Origin: Thalassospira profundimaris WP0211 | GTDB lineage: Bacteria > Pseudomonadota > Alphaproteobacteria > Rhodospirillales > Thalassospiraceae | Length of the DNA stretch: 64,000 nucleotides | Direction of reading: 5' to 3' | Assembly: GCF_000300275.1 (NCBI RefSeq) | Contig: NZ_AMRN01000002.1 | Coordinates: forward strand, 310,001-374,000 | Part shown: piece by piece, positions 63,748-64,000 of the stretch | Layout of the letters: each line of letters opens with the position of its first letter | How positions within the stretch are numbered: position 1 is the first letter of the stretch | The notes under the pieces: model-generated | What the model was told of the DNA's origin: nothing | Seen by the model: the letters and a program-made list of their open reading frames with translations, nothing else | The model's database searches: none | Position numbers and translations under genes: made by a program

Positions 63748-64000
63748 ATGACCAATAATACACAATCTGGCGGTGATTTTCTTTATGGCGAAACCAGTGC
63801 AGAAAGTTTTATCAAGCCGACAATGGATATATACGAGGCTTTGCGTTGGATTGCCTTCGGTCTACCGCCTCTAAAATCGGCGGCGTTGGAAGGTAGTTTT
63901 CTTTACGACGATGTTCTTGCCCGTCGGGAAGAAGATGAGGGCCACATTCCTGAGTGGGTGCCTTTCAATATGTTTCACAATGAAGAGGCAGAGCTGAAAA
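63748..64000 (+). CDS. hypothetical protein, N-terminal part (runs off the right edge)
   Basis: An open frame from ATG 63748 to the end of the window, at least 84 residues (begins MTNNTQSGGDFLYGE). It starts 9 bp after the integrase stop, with GAGGG upstream. The protein is acidic, with YEALRWIAFGLPPL in the first half. No domain is recognised. It belongs to the element carried with the integrase and is probably in its operon. Confidence 0.65.
   Translation, partial: MTNNTQSGGDFLYGETSAESFIKPTMDIYEALRWIAFGLPPLKSAALEGSFLYDDVLARREEDEGHIPEWVPFNMFHNEEAELK

Overview
The window looks like chromosome of an alphaproteobacterium, probably Rhodospirillales and close to Thalassospira. Support comes from moderately high GC, a marine-heterotroph gene set (choline sulfate, TRAP transporters, phasin, vanillate demethylation), the ilvE / MarR / OmpR-type regulator / EnvZ-like kinase order, and housekeeping blocks ubiK-ybjN-proC, hldD-lgt-midA-pgeF and prs-rplY-pth-ychF. 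The genus is inferred from gene content only.

Layout. 1-782 is the start of a cut-off, AT-rich unknown gene. 905-5943 is a choline-sulfate locus: a LysR regulator divergent from betC and a BCCT transporter. Each of the last two genes is preceded by a copy of the same 263-bp structured element. 6044-9185 holds a PfpI-type protein, small inverted-repeat elements, an exported binding protein and ilvE. 9299-12031 is MarR plus a two-component system. 12101-17748 has a nitroreductase, fpr, and two paralogous PAS-PAS sensors that share a promoter motif. The second sensor lacks the tip of the chemoreceptor signalling hairpin. 17939-31594 is mostly housekeeping.

31604-36565 carries DUF2478-like, alcohol dehydrogenase, rhomboid and oxyR genes, with ahpC/ahpD divergent. 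36647-41198 is a tricarboxylate-transport locus in which a deletion has joined the front of tctC to the back of tctA, while the divergent sensor/regulator/binding-protein operon is intact. 41238-46736 has an alpha/beta hydrolase, aspartate aminotransferase, uvrB and a binding protein, and 46824-47792 is msrP. 48018-54940 is a catabolic operon: LysR, DUF1445, TRAP DctPQM, DUF2848 and amidase. 54982-59182 is the vanillate locus (vanB, vanR, vanA and a TRAP binding protein), with perfect VanR-type operators in both promoters. 59332-59802 is dps, with an OxyR-like site.

At 60163-60632, between dps and a class III cyclase, lie two tandem genes for related structured RNAs. Both have a conserved start block, a closing stem whose sequence changes but whose pairing is kept, C-rich hairpin loops, an identical 17-nt hairpin block and a strong terminator. 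The window ends in a tyrosine-recombinase integrase and the start of a downstream gene, which marks the edge of an integrated element.

The two most likely undescribed systems are the paired 263-bp covarying elements in front of the choline-sulfate genes and the tandem C-rich-loop small RNAs. The tip-less chemoreceptor paralogue is the most unusual protein.
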